NCBI GenBank assembly: GCA_948468325.1
Contig: CAOKHR010000189.1
Span: 1 to 5,212 of the forward strand
Source: an uncultured Lachnospiraceae bacterium
GTDB lineage: Bacteria; Bacillota; Clostridia; Lachnospirales; Lachnospiraceae
Direction of reading: 5' to 3'
DNA: 5,212 nt
In this document: positions 1 through 5,162 of the stretch, piece by piece
How positions within the stretch are numbered: position 1 is the stretch's first letter
How the letters are laid out: each line of letters begins with the position of its first letter
The notes under the pieces: generated by a model
What the model saw: only the letters and a program-made list of their open reading frames with translations
Told to the model about the DNA's origin: nothing
Database searches by the model: none
Translations under genes and position numbers: made by a program

Positions 1-176
1 AAGAATTAAAAAAAGGTGAAAAGATTCAGTTAGTAGGATTCGGAACATTTGAAGTTTCTGAAAGAGCTGCAAGAACAGGCAGAAATCCTCAGACCGGAGA
101 AGAGATGGAAATCGCTGCATCAAAAGCTCCGAAGTTTAAAGCGGGAAAAGCATTGAAAGATATGGTGAATGCATAA
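1..176 (+). CDS. hup: DNA-binding protein HU, C-terminal part (5' end outside window)
   Basis: This is the last 57 codons of a histone-like HU protein, read from base 3 to the TAA at 174-176. HU is a small dimeric nucleoid protein that bends DNA without strong sequence preference. The visible part starts near the middle of a protein that normally has about 90 residues. It contains the GFGTFEV strand, the DNA-binding beta-arm with RNPQTGEE (its proline is the usual intercalating residue), and the C-terminal [13 protein letters not shown] helix. Everything fits an intact, ordinary HU. In Clostridia a HU gene commonly sits next to the rqcP-yabP-yabQ-divIC cluster, often after mazG. A strong intrinsic terminator 32 bases after the stop suggests it is transcribed mostly on its own. 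The start and promoter lie outside the window. Confidence 0.96.
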   Translation, partial: ELKKGEKIQLVGFGTFEVSERAARTGRNPQTGEEMEIAASKAPKFKAGKALKDMVNA

Positions 177-207
177 TTTACAGAAGAAATTTAACAATAC
201 GTATGTT

Positions 208-239
208 GCAGGGGGCGTTTTTATGCCCTCTGTGTTTTT
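208..239 (+). terminator. Intrinsic terminator after HU
   Basis: Bases 208-216 (GCAGGGGGC) pair with 225-233 (GCCCTCTGT) to form a 9-bp stem with two G-T pairs and an 8-base loop. One base later comes a run of five T (235-239). This is the standard form of a rho-independent terminator. It lies 32 bases after the HU stop and should separate HU from rqcP, although some read-through is possible. Confidence 0.85.
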
Positions 240-240
240 A

Positions 241-303
241 TGCACAGACCCGTGCACAGGAAATGTGCCGCTAAAACGGCGCACGGCCGCGCGGCGGGCA
301 GGG
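241..303 (+). other. GC-rich stretch with three successive hairpin-forming segments
   Basis: Three inverted repeats lie side by side between the HU terminator and rqcP. TGCAC (241-245) pairs with GTGCA (252-256) around a 6-base loop. Bases 264-270 pair with 277-283 in a 7-bp stem that includes one G-T pair, around the loop CTAAAA. The 10-mer GCCGCGCGGC (286-295) is its own reverse complement. The second half is far richer in GC than the flanking DNA. No T-run follows, so these are not simple terminators. No coding sequence is convincing here and no known riboswitch class is recognised. It could be a structured leader of rqcP, a protein-binding site, or the remnant of a dispersed intergenic repeat. 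Confidence 0.4.
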
Positions 304-355
304 AAGATGGAACTTCCTTACTTGATTATAGAATGTATTTTAGAGGAAGAACAGT

Positions 356-595
356 ATGAGATTAGATAAATTTTTGAAAGTATCACGTCTGATTAAACGC
401 CGTACCGTGGCAAATGAGGCCTGTGACGCGGGAAGGGTTCTAATCAACGGGAAAGTGGCCAAAGCGTCCGTAAAAGTAAAAGTCGGAGATATAATAGAAA
501 TTGTCTTTGGACAGAAAACAGTAAAAGCAGAGGTTTTGTCTTTGGCGGAATCCGTAAAGAAAGAAGACGCAAAGGAAATGTTCCGCTATCTTTAA
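356..595 (+). CDS. rqcP: S4-domain RNA-binding protein RqcP (YabO / Hsp15 family)
   Basis: This 79-residue basic protein is almost entirely one S4 RNA-binding domain: MRLDKFL at residues 1-7, RLIKRRT at 11-17, and AGRVLING with the following GD turn at about 25-45. The size and sequence match B. subtilis YabO, renamed RqcP (86 residues), and the core of Hsp15/HslR. RqcP works with RqcH on obstructed 50S subunits, stabilising the P-site tRNA while C-terminal alanine tails are added to stalled nascent chains. Residues D4 and R16, which I recall as functionally important in B. subtilis RqcP, are both present. The ATG at 356 is supported by AGAGGAAG at 342-349, seven bases away or slightly less. 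The gene comes just before yabP, as in B. subtilis (yabO-yabP-yabQ-divIC). No convincing promoter was found in front of it. It could be labelled generically as an Hsp15-like protein; the RqcP call relies on position and size. Confidence 0.93.
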   Translation: MRLDKFLKVSRLIKRRTVANEACDAGRVLINGKVAKASVKVKVGDIIEIVFGQKTVKAEVLSLAESVKKEDAKEMFRYL

Positions 596-604
596 AGATA
601 TTGT

Positions 605-633
605 GCATAAAACCGAATGCCGGCTAATATAAT
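605..633 (+). promoter_or_regulatory. Possible sigma-E (mother-cell) promoter of yabP-yabQ
   Basis: GCATAAA at 605-611 resembles the sigma-E -35 element, whose core is ATA. AATATAAT at 626-633 resembles the sigma-E -10 element CATACAAT, matching six of eight positions. The spacer is 14 bp, as sigma-E promoters require. Transcription would start near 640, about 50 bases before yabP. B. subtilis yabP is in the sigma-E regulon, which makes this plausible. The TATAAT at 628-633 is also a perfect sigma-A -10 sequence, but no good -35 lies 16-18 bp upstream (GCATAA is the 17-bp candidate). This is a by-eye match only. Confidence 0.45.
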
Positions 634-691
634 GTAAAAGGATGAAAGACAACCATTCCGGATACAGAATATTTGTAAGCAGGAGGTAGGT

Positions 692-976
692 ATGGAAGAA
701 AAAACAGTAAATAAGGCGCACAAGGTTCTCCTCAGCAATCGGAAGATGGGAAATTTCAGCGGAGTAGTAGACGTGCTCTCCTTCGATGTGGCTGAAATTC
801 TATTGGAAACGGAGCAGGGAATGCTTTTAATCAAAGGCAACGATCTTCATGTTAACCGGCTAAGCCTTGAGAAAGGAGAAGTCGATATTGAAGGCACAAT
901 TGATTCACTGGCTTACTCTGAAGTGAAAGATTACGGCAAGCAGGCAGAATCATTTTTTGGAAGGCTGTTTAAATGA
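692..976 (+). CDS. yabP: Sporulation protein YabP
   Basis: This 94-residue protein belongs to the YabP/YqfC family of small sporulation proteins, which act in the mother cell. YabP is needed for normal spore formation with YabQ, but its biochemical role is not established. Family hallmarks are visible: HKVLLSNRKMGNFSGVVDV at residues 10-28, IKGNDLHVNRLSLEKGEV at 47-64, then IEG and a hydrophobic-acidic stretch ending FFGRLFK. The alternating hydrophobic pattern suggests a small beta-rich fold, and no membrane segment is seen. The start at 692 is fixed by AGGAGGT at 681-687, with an ideal gap. The stop TGA overlaps the yabQ start in ATGA (973-976), so the two genes are probably translationally coupled. 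A sigma-E-like promoter lies about 60-90 bases upstream. Length and sequence look complete. Confidence 0.94.
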   Translation: MEEKTVNKAHKVLLSNRKMGNFSGVVDVLSFDVAEILLETEQGMLLIKGNDLHVNRLSLEKGEVDIEGTIDSLAYSEVKDYGKQAESFFGRLFK

Positions 977-1419
977 TTGGAACAATAAATGATACGATTG
1001 CTTCGGAAGGCAGTCTTTTGGCAGCTTCTTTTCTTTTTGGAATTGTTCTGATGATGTTGTATGACATATTCCGGATTTTTCGCCATATTGTAAAGCATGG
1101 TACGGTTTTTATGGCAATTGAGGATGTGTTTTACTGGCTGCTTTGTGCAATCGGAATTTTTGCCATGCTTTATCAGGAAAACGACGGACTGCTGCGCTGG
1201 TTTGTAATCGGCGGCGTTGCGCTGGGGATGCTTTTTGAAAATGCCCTGATTAGTCCGTGGGTAATCCGGATATTTGTAAAAATTATAGGAGTGTGGCTGA
1301 AACTTTTTGGAAAAGTAATAAAAGCCGGCGGCAGGCCTGCAAAAAAAATACTGATATTTTTCAGAAAAGAATTGAAAAAAATCCGAAAAGCAATTAAGAT
1401 AGGAATAGACAAAGAATAA
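973..1419 (+). CDS. yabQ: Spore cortex biosynthesis membrane protein YabQ
   Basis: This 148-residue integral membrane protein belongs to the YabQ family. In B. subtilis, YabQ is a sigma-E-controlled protein of the outer forespore membrane needed for cortex formation. Three or four hydrophobic segments are visible at about 14-33, 47-67, 73-92 and perhaps 94-112. Recognisable family residues are YDIFRIFRH (30-38), IEDVFYW (49-55) and the NDGLLRWFVIGGVALGMLFE segment (70-89). The last 35 residues form a strongly basic tail with 13 Lys/Arg, likely lying along the cytoplasmic membrane face. The protein is shorter than B. subtilis YabQ (about 211 residues), with most of the loss in the C-terminal tail. 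The ATG at 973 overlaps the yabP stop and has GGAAGG at 959-964 as ribosome binding site. divIC begins 13 bases after its stop, so yabP, yabQ and divIC form one unit. Confidence 0.9.
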   Translation: MIGTINDTIASEGSLLAASFLFGIVLMMLYDIFRIFRHIVKHGTVFMAIEDVFYWLLCAIGIFAMLYQENDGLLRWFVIGGVALGMLFENALISPWVIRIFVKIIGVWLKLFGKVIKAGGRPAKKILIFFRKELKKIRKAIKIGIDKE

Positions 1420-1432
1420 AAGAGGAATTATT

Positions 1433-1723
1433 ATGAGCAGATACCGGAAAAAGAAAAACGGGACGGGAAGAGGAAGCATCGGATGCATTGTAGTGCTTTT
1501 GCTTTTGATTATGTCATTTCAGATTGTGAAGCTGTACTATAAGAATCAGGATTATGCCGCGCGGGAAGCAGAGCTGACAAAACAGCTCGAGGAAGAGAAG
1601 AGCCGGGCGGATCAATTGTCAGAGTATGAGAAATATATTGGAAGCCAGGAATATGTAGAAGATGCCGCGAAGAGTAAATTAGGCCTGGTTTATGATAATG
1701 AGATTATCTTTAAAGAAAAATAA
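1433..1723 (+). CDS. divIC: Septum formation initiator DivIC (FtsB family)
   Basis: This 96-residue bitopic cell-division protein is the Gram-positive counterpart of FtsB. It forms a complex with FtsL and DivIB/FtsQ and helps activate septal peptidoglycan synthesis. The order of parts is typical: a very basic cytoplasmic N-terminus (1-15, SRYRKKK), one membrane segment (about 16-34), an extracytoplasmic coiled coil rich in E, K, L and R (about 38-66), and the C-terminal motif with YVEDAAKSKLGLVYDNEIIF (74-93). It is shorter than B. subtilis DivIC (about 125 residues), mainly in the N-terminal cytoplasmic part, which is common in Clostridia. The start is supported by AGAGGAA at 1421-1427. The gene follows yabQ and is closed by a strong terminator 22 bases after its stop. 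The B. subtilis neighbour yabR is absent here. Confidence 0.94.
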   Translation: MSRYRKKKNGTGRGSIGCIVVLLLLIMSFQIVKLYYKNQDYAAREAELTKQLEEEKSRADQLSEYEKYIGSQEYVEDAAKSKLGLVYDNEIIFKEK

Positions 1724-1744
1724 TGAGAATATCTTAAAATAGTT

Positions 1745-1779
1745 AAATGCCCTCGAATCTACAATTCGAGGGCATTTTT
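1745..1779 (+). terminator. Strong intrinsic terminator after divIC
   Basis: Bases 1745-1758 (AAATGCCCTCGAAT) and 1764-1777 are perfect reverse complements, giving a 14-bp stem around the 5-base loop CTACA. The stem runs into a five-T tract at 1775-1779. This is a textbook rho-independent terminator and should end the rqcP/yabP-divIC transcripts. Only three A precede the left arm, so it is unlikely to work well on the other strand. Its T-tract touches the first Spo0A-like box in front of spoIIE. Confidence 0.96.
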
Positions 1780-1785
1780 GACGAA
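1777..1785 (+). promoter_or_regulatory. Possible Spo0A box 1 upstream of spoIIE
   Basis: TTTGACGAA matches the Spo0A-box consensus TTTGTCRAA at eight of nine positions, and its last seven bases fit the classical TGNCGAA exactly. It lies about 30 bp upstream of the -35 and overlaps the T-tract of the divIC terminator. A single short match is weak on its own; the support is its place in a group with two further matches in front of spoIIE. Confidence 0.45.
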
Positions 1786-1788
1786 AAG

Positions 1789-1797
1789 TTTTTCAAA
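1789..1797 (+). promoter_or_regulatory. Possible Spo0A box 2 upstream of spoIIE
   Basis: TTTTTCAAA matches TTTGTCRAA at eight of nine positions, the mismatch being the usually conserved G. Its centre is 12 bp from box 1 and 21 bp (two helical turns) from box 3, so it lies on the same DNA face as the box over the -35. It is an AT-rich match and could arise by chance. Confidence 0.3.
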
Positions 1798-1809
1798 TGC
1801 GTTCAATCG

Positions 1810-1818
1810 TTTGACAAA
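1810..1818 (-). promoter_or_regulatory. Possible Spo0A box 3, covering the spoIIE -35 element
   Basis: On the minus strand these bases read TTTGTCAAA, a nine-of-nine match to TTTGTCRAA. The box completely covers the -35 hexamer TTGACA (1811-1816). Spo0A-P is known to activate sigma-A promoters such as B. subtilis spoIIG and spoIIE by binding at and just upstream of the -35. The consensus box and a perfect -35 share six bases, so only the flanking T, A and A are independent evidence. Confidence 0.5.
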
Positions 1819-1843
1819 GATTTTATCATACTGTGCGTATAAT
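1811..1843 (+). promoter_or_regulatory. spoIIE promoter with perfect sigma-A hexamers and a 21-bp spacer
   Basis: The -35 TTGACA (1811-1816) and the -10 TATAAT (1838-1843) both match the sigma-A consensus perfectly, but 21 bases separate them instead of about 17. No alternative -35 lies at normal distance from this -10, and there is no correctly placed extended -10 TG. Such a promoter should be almost silent without an activator. Exactly this arrangement is known for B. subtilis spoIIE, which is activated by phosphorylated Spo0A. Transcription would start near 1850, about 58 bases before spoIIE. Spo0A dependence is inferred. Confidence 0.85.
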
Positions 1844-1893
1844 GCCTCTTAGTTTCGGGCAGAGTGAATTTCGGTCCGTATAAAATGGGATAC

Positions 1894-1900
1894 AGGAGGA
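1894..1900 (+). promoter_or_regulatory. Ribosome binding site that fixes the spoIIE start
   Basis: AGGAGGA lies seven bases before the ATG at 1908, a near-ideal site. An in-frame TAA at 1881-1883 closes the frame just upstream, so the protein cannot begin earlier. This matters because the membrane domain is short compared with B. subtilis SpoIIE, and the shortness is therefore not due to a wrong start. Confidence 0.9.
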
Positions 1901-1907
1901 TTTAGGC

Positions 1908-3749
1908 ATGAGAAAGACAGGATGGAAACAATTGGCGCTTAGTATTGCGGGAGTGCTGCTTAGCCGGATTTCTATTATGGGATGTTATCCCTTTGTTCCG
2001 GCGTTTTTTGCGGCAGTGTATCTGGAAGAAAACGGAAGATGGCTTATATCAGCCGGAATGCTGACAGGGATGGTTGCATTTCTTCCGATTACGGTAATTG
2101 TGAAATATGCAATGGCTCTTCTTTTAATTGCGCTTACGGTGCGGTTGTCTGAGTGGGTGGACAAACGATGCTATGCAGTCGTTGCAGCGCTTGCCGCGTC
2201 AGGAGGAACATTTGCGCTTTCCGTATTTGGAGGGATTTTTGACTTTAAAAACCAGGTCACACTGCCGTCTGCCTTATGTGAAGCAGTTTTTATTTTCGGA
2301 TTTGTGGTGCTGGCTGCAAAAGGCGTGCATCTTTTTTGTGAGGAAACGGACAAGCCGGTTGTGTTTGAAAATGTGCGGGAGGGGTATCAGGAGCAGAGGC
2401 TGTTAAAATATGCAAAGAGTTTTGACGGGCTTTCCAAGACGTTTTTGTCTATGAGCAGAAAAAGTGAAATTCAGCCGGAAGACATGGGGCAGATTCAGCA
2501 GGAAGTTGCGGGACGTATATGCAGCAGCTGCGACACCTGCGCAATCTGCTGGGCGCCCGCAGATAACACGATGTACAGGGTGTTTGGCCGTCTGACAGGA
2601 AGCCTGATGCAAAACGGAGAAGCAGATGAAGAGACAAGAAGAGAGCTGGAAGCACACTGCCGTTATCCCGGCTATGTGGAGCGTGAGGCGATGGCGGCGT
2701 TTGAACAGGTGAGAGTGAATAAAGCCTGGTACAACCGTCTTTTGGAAAACAGAGAAGTAATTGCGCAGCAGCTGGATGCAATGGCATTTATTATGGAAGA
2801 CTGCGCAAGCGAAACCGTACTGCTGGATGCGGAAGAAAAGCGGAAGCTTGCAGAAATCCGTTATCGCGCAAAAGAAAGCGGAATTGTCGTTGAAGAGGTG
2901 CATTTGTTTGAAAAGAACGACGGACATATTCAGGCTGTGCTTATGGTACGTTCCAAATGGGGGAACTGTGTCGCCATGCGTGATCTGACAAAAGTAGTGA
3001 CAGGTGCGCTGGATTTGTATATGAAGCCGCACAAGGATACAAGAACATTTATAGGCAAAGAAACAATGGAAGTTGTTTATGAGGAAGAACCGGCGTTTCA
3101 TGCGGTACACGGAGTGGCAAGACTGGTAAAAGACGGTTCGCCTGTTTCCGGCGACAGTTTTTCTTTTATGGAAAAAGAGGACGGGGAGCTGGTGCTTAGT
3201 CTGTCAGACGGCATGGGCTTTGGGGCAATAGCATGCAAAGAAAGCGAGCTTGTAGTGGATTTGCTGGAGCGTTTTATCGAGGCCGGGTTTACAAAAGATA
3301 CGGCAATTAAGATGCTTAATTCTGCGATGGTAATTCATGGAGAAAATGAAAAGTATTCAACAGTTGATATTTCTTCTGTTAACTTGTATACAGGAGAGAC
3401 GTCTTTTTATAAAATAGGCGCGTCGGCTACATTTATCCGCCATAAAAACGGCAGTGTAGAATGTCTTTTATCTACTTCGCTTCCTGTGGGAGTCAGTTTT
3501 GAAATTGAAATTGAACAGGCAAAAAAGCAGCTTGCAGACGGAGATTTTCTTGTAATGGTAACGGATGGTGTGATAGAATATCTTAATACGGATTGTCCGG
3601 AGGAGACGATGGAAGAAATTATATCGGGAATCAAAACAAATCATCCGGGACTTCTGGCCAAAAAAATTTTAGACCAGGTTATGCTCTATACAGGAGGAAA
3701 AGTAGAAGATGATATGACTGTGCTTGCGGCGGCAATCTGGGAAAACTGA
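1908..3749 (+). CDS. spoIIE: Stage II sporulation protein E, membrane-anchored PP2C-type phosphatase
   Basis: This 613-residue protein dephosphorylates SpoIIAA-P, which releases sigma-F in the forespore; SpoIIE also takes part in polar septation with FtsZ. Residues 1-145 are the membrane domain, with about five hydrophobic segments (near 9-27, 45-62, 63-79, 87-110 and 122-143). Residues 146-394 are the central regulatory and FtsZ-interacting region. Residues 395-613 are the PP2C domain, with metal-binding aspartates in SGDSF (D416), LSDGMGFG (D434), VTDGVIE (D553) and DDMTVL (D601/D602). All are present, so the enzyme should be active. The central region carries a cysteine cluster, CSSCDTCAICW (C205, C208, C211, C214). 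B. subtilis SpoIIE has 827 residues and ten membrane segments, so here the membrane domain is about half size while the rest is full length. Its promoter looks Spo0A-controlled. tilS follows after 15 bases with no terminator. Confidence 0.96.
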   Translation: MRKTGWKQLALSIAGVLLSRISIMGCYPFVPAFFAAVYLEENGRWLISAGMLTGMVAFLPITVIVKYAMALLLIALTVRLSEWVDKRCYAVVAALAASGGTFALSVFGGIFDFKNQVTLPSALCEAVFIFGFVVLAAKGVHLFCEETDKPVVFENVREGYQEQRLLKYAKSFDGLSKTFLSMSRKSEIQPEDMGQIQQEVAGRICSSCDTCAICWAPADNTMYRVFGRLTGSLMQNGEADEETRRELEAHCRYPGYVEREAMAAFEQVRVNKAWYNRLLENREVIAQQLDAMAFIMEDCASETVLLDAEEKRKLAEIRYRAKESGIVVEEVHLFEKNDGHIQAVLMVRSKWGNCVAMRDLTKVVTGALDLYMKPHKDTRTFIGKETMEVVYEEEPAFHAVHGVARLVKDGSPVSGDSFSFMEKEDGELVLSLSDGMGFGAIACKESELVVDLLERFIEAGFTKDTAIKMLNSAMVIHGENEKYSTVDISSVNLYTGETSFYKIGASATFIRHKNGSVECLLSTSLPVGVSFEIEIEQAKKQLADGDFLVMVTDGVIEYLNTDCPEETMEEIISGIKTNHPGLLAKKILDQVMLYTGGKVEDDMTVLAAAIWEN

Positions 3750-3764
3750 CAGGATAAAAGACAG

Positions 3765-5162
3765 ATGATAAATAAAATTACAGCTTATATGAAACAGCAT
3801 CATATGATACAAAAAGGCGGGCATATCTGCGTGGGAGTTTCCGGAGGAGCAGATTCTGTCTGTCTGTTTCGGATTCTGGATGCACTGCGGGAACCGATGG
3901 GGTTTACGATGTCCGTAGTGCATATTGAGCATGGTATCCGCGGACAGGAAAGTCTTGATGATATGGAATTTGTAAAAAATATCGCAGACACGGCCGGAGT
4001 TCCTTTTGCGGCGTATGCATATCCGGTTGAAAAAATAGCGGCAGATCAGGGACTTTCAGTGGAAGAGGCAGGACGCAAAGTGCGCTACGAGGCTTTTGAA
4101 AAAGAAGCGGCGAAATATGGAAAGAATACGAGGATTGCGCTTGCGCACCATGCCAATGACAATGCAGAGACTGTACTGTTTCGTTTGTGCAGGGGCAGCG
4201 GGATAGACGGTCTTGGAGGAATCCGCCCTGTACGGGACAATATTATCCGGCCGCTTTTGTGTGTGACAAGAGGGGAAATTGAAGAATTTTTAAAACGTGA
4301 GGGGCATATATATCGTACAGATGCTACAAATGCAGACGATATATACAGCAGGAACCGGATTCGCAGCCGTATTATGCCGGAGTTTGAAAAGATTAATCCA
4401 AATGCCGCCCTGCATATGCATATGCTGGCAGAAGACGCCGGAGAGATTTCAGCATATCTGCGGGAAGAAGCGCGCGGCATACGAAGAGATTTTATGAAAA
4501 AAACAGATGACGGGCGGGTGATGTTTGAAATTGCCGGGCTTTTGGGGAAGCCTTCTGTTTTACAGAAATGCATTCTGCTGGAACTGGCGGAAATGGCATG
4601 CGGGCGCAGAAAAGATATTACAAGGGAACATCTGACATCTCTGCTGAAACTTTCCGAAGGCGTGACAGGAAAACAGATTTCGCTTCCGTATGGAATGACT
4701 GCGGAAAAAAGTTATGGTTATTTGATTCTGTATCCGAAAACCGGACAGAAAGAAGCCGATGGCATTTCATCCGGTATTTTTTTGGAAGGGGAAACAGGTA
4801 AAATAAATTTTCCGAAAGGATTTTTACGGTATCAGGTCAGAAGGCTTAATAAAAAAGATGCAGAAATTCCGAAGAATATGTATACGAAATGGTTTGATTA
4901 TGATAAGATAAAAGACAGGCTTTATTTTCGAACAAGGATGCCGGGAGATTACTTCGAAATGAATGTGCAGGGAAACCGGCAGAAGCTTAAGGATTATCTG
5001 ATGAACGAAAAAGTCCCCAGAGAAAAACGGGGACAGATACCGCTTTTAGCCGATGGGTCACATATTTTATGGATCATCGGTTACCGCATCAGTGAATATT
5101 ATAAAGTTACGGAACAGACAAAGCATATTTTGGAAGTACAGTATATGGAGGAAAGGGAATGA
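3765..5162 (+). CDS. tilS: tRNA(Ile)-lysidine synthase TilS
   Basis: TilS uses ATP and lysine to convert C34 of the CAU-anticodon isoleucine tRNA to lysidine, so that it reads AUA and is charged with isoleucine. It is an essential cytoplasmic enzyme in most bacteria. The 465-residue protein has the N-type ATP-pyrophosphatase loop SGGADS (26-31), HIEHGIRG (53-60), the catalytic-core segment AHHANDNAETVLFRLCRGSG (127-146), RPLL (162-165) and RNRIRSRIMP (196-205). A middle helical tRNA-binding part follows, then the C-terminal TilS domain (about 387-460: KLKDYL, IPLL, ILWIIGYRISEYYKVTE). Length and domain order are typical and complete. The start has only a modest ribosome site (AGGA, 3751-3754, 10 bases away); later in-frame Met codons (residues 9 and 14) have none better. 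It lies 15 bases after spoIIE and overlaps hpt, the conserved tilS-hpt pair. No own promoter was recognised. Confidence 0.97.
   Translation: MINKITAYMKQHHMIQKGGHICVGVSGGADSVCLFRILDALREPMGFTMSVVHIEHGIRGQESLDDMEFVKNIADTAGVPFAAYAYPVEKIAADQGLSVEEAGRKVRYEAFEKEAAKYGKNTRIALAHHANDNAETVLFRLCRGSGIDGLGGIRPVRDNIIRPLLCVTRGEIEEFLKREGHIYRTDATNADDIYSRNRIRSRIMPEFEKINPNAALHMHMLAEDAGEISAYLREEARGIRRDFMKKTDDGRVMFEIAGLLGKPSVLQKCILLELAEMACGRRKDITREHLTSLLKLSEGVTGKQISLPYGMTAEKSYGYLILYPKTGQKEADGISSGIFLEGETGKINFPKGFLRYQVRRLNKKDAEIPKNMYTKWFDYDKIKDRLYFRTRMPGDYFEMNVQGNRQKLKDYLMNEKVPREKRGQIPLLADGSHILWIIGYRISEYYKVTEQTKHILEVQYMEERE
5147..5151 (+). promoter_or_regulatory. Ribosome binding site that decides the hpt start
   Basis: GGAGG, inside the end of tilS, lies seven bases before the ATG at 5159. 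A second ATG at 5163, in another frame, runs into a stop after 12 codons. The ATG at 5159 opens a frame that fits the hypoxanthine phosphoribosyltransferase N-terminus and stays open to the window end, so it is the real start. Confidence 0.8.

Noticed and set aside
307..334. Possible sigma-A promoter for rqcP (TAGAAT at 329-334)
   Set aside because: The -10 matches five of six, but the best -35 (ATGGAA, 307-312) matches only three of six with a 16-bp spacer.
169..369. 66-codon open frame on the + strand between HU and rqcP
   Set aside because: It starts inside the HU stop region and runs through the HU terminator and the GC-rich hairpins into rqcP. It has no ribosome binding site and no recognisable family.
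931..1488. 185-codon open frame on the minus strand across yabQ and divIC
   Set aside because: It is antisense to two well-recognised genes and its low-complexity protein (rich in F, Y, N and K) looks like the complement of membrane-protein codons.
1863..1869. Possible sigma-H -10 (AGTGAAT) before spoIIE
   Set aside because: The -10 fits RnnGAAT, but no AGGA-type -35 is found at the required distance, and the sigma-A hexamers nearby are perfect.
1879..1884. Second TATAAA before spoIIE
   Set aside because: No acceptable -35 lies about 17 bp upstream, and it falls within the likely leader of the transcript from the 1811-1843 promoter.
1780..1907. tRNA genes between divIC and spoIIE, as in B. 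subtilis
   Set aside because: There is no cloverleaf, T-loop GTTCRA with paired arms, or acceptor stem; the stretch is explained by promoter and leader sequence.
2403..3110. 235-codon open frame on the minus strand inside spoIIE
   Set aside because: It is fully antisense to the clear spoIIE frame; the protein rich in C, H and F resembles no family and has no promoter or ribosome site.
4085..4573. 162-codon open frame on the minus strand inside tilS
   Set aside because: It is antisense to conserved TilS motifs, Ser/Arg-rich and without support of its own.
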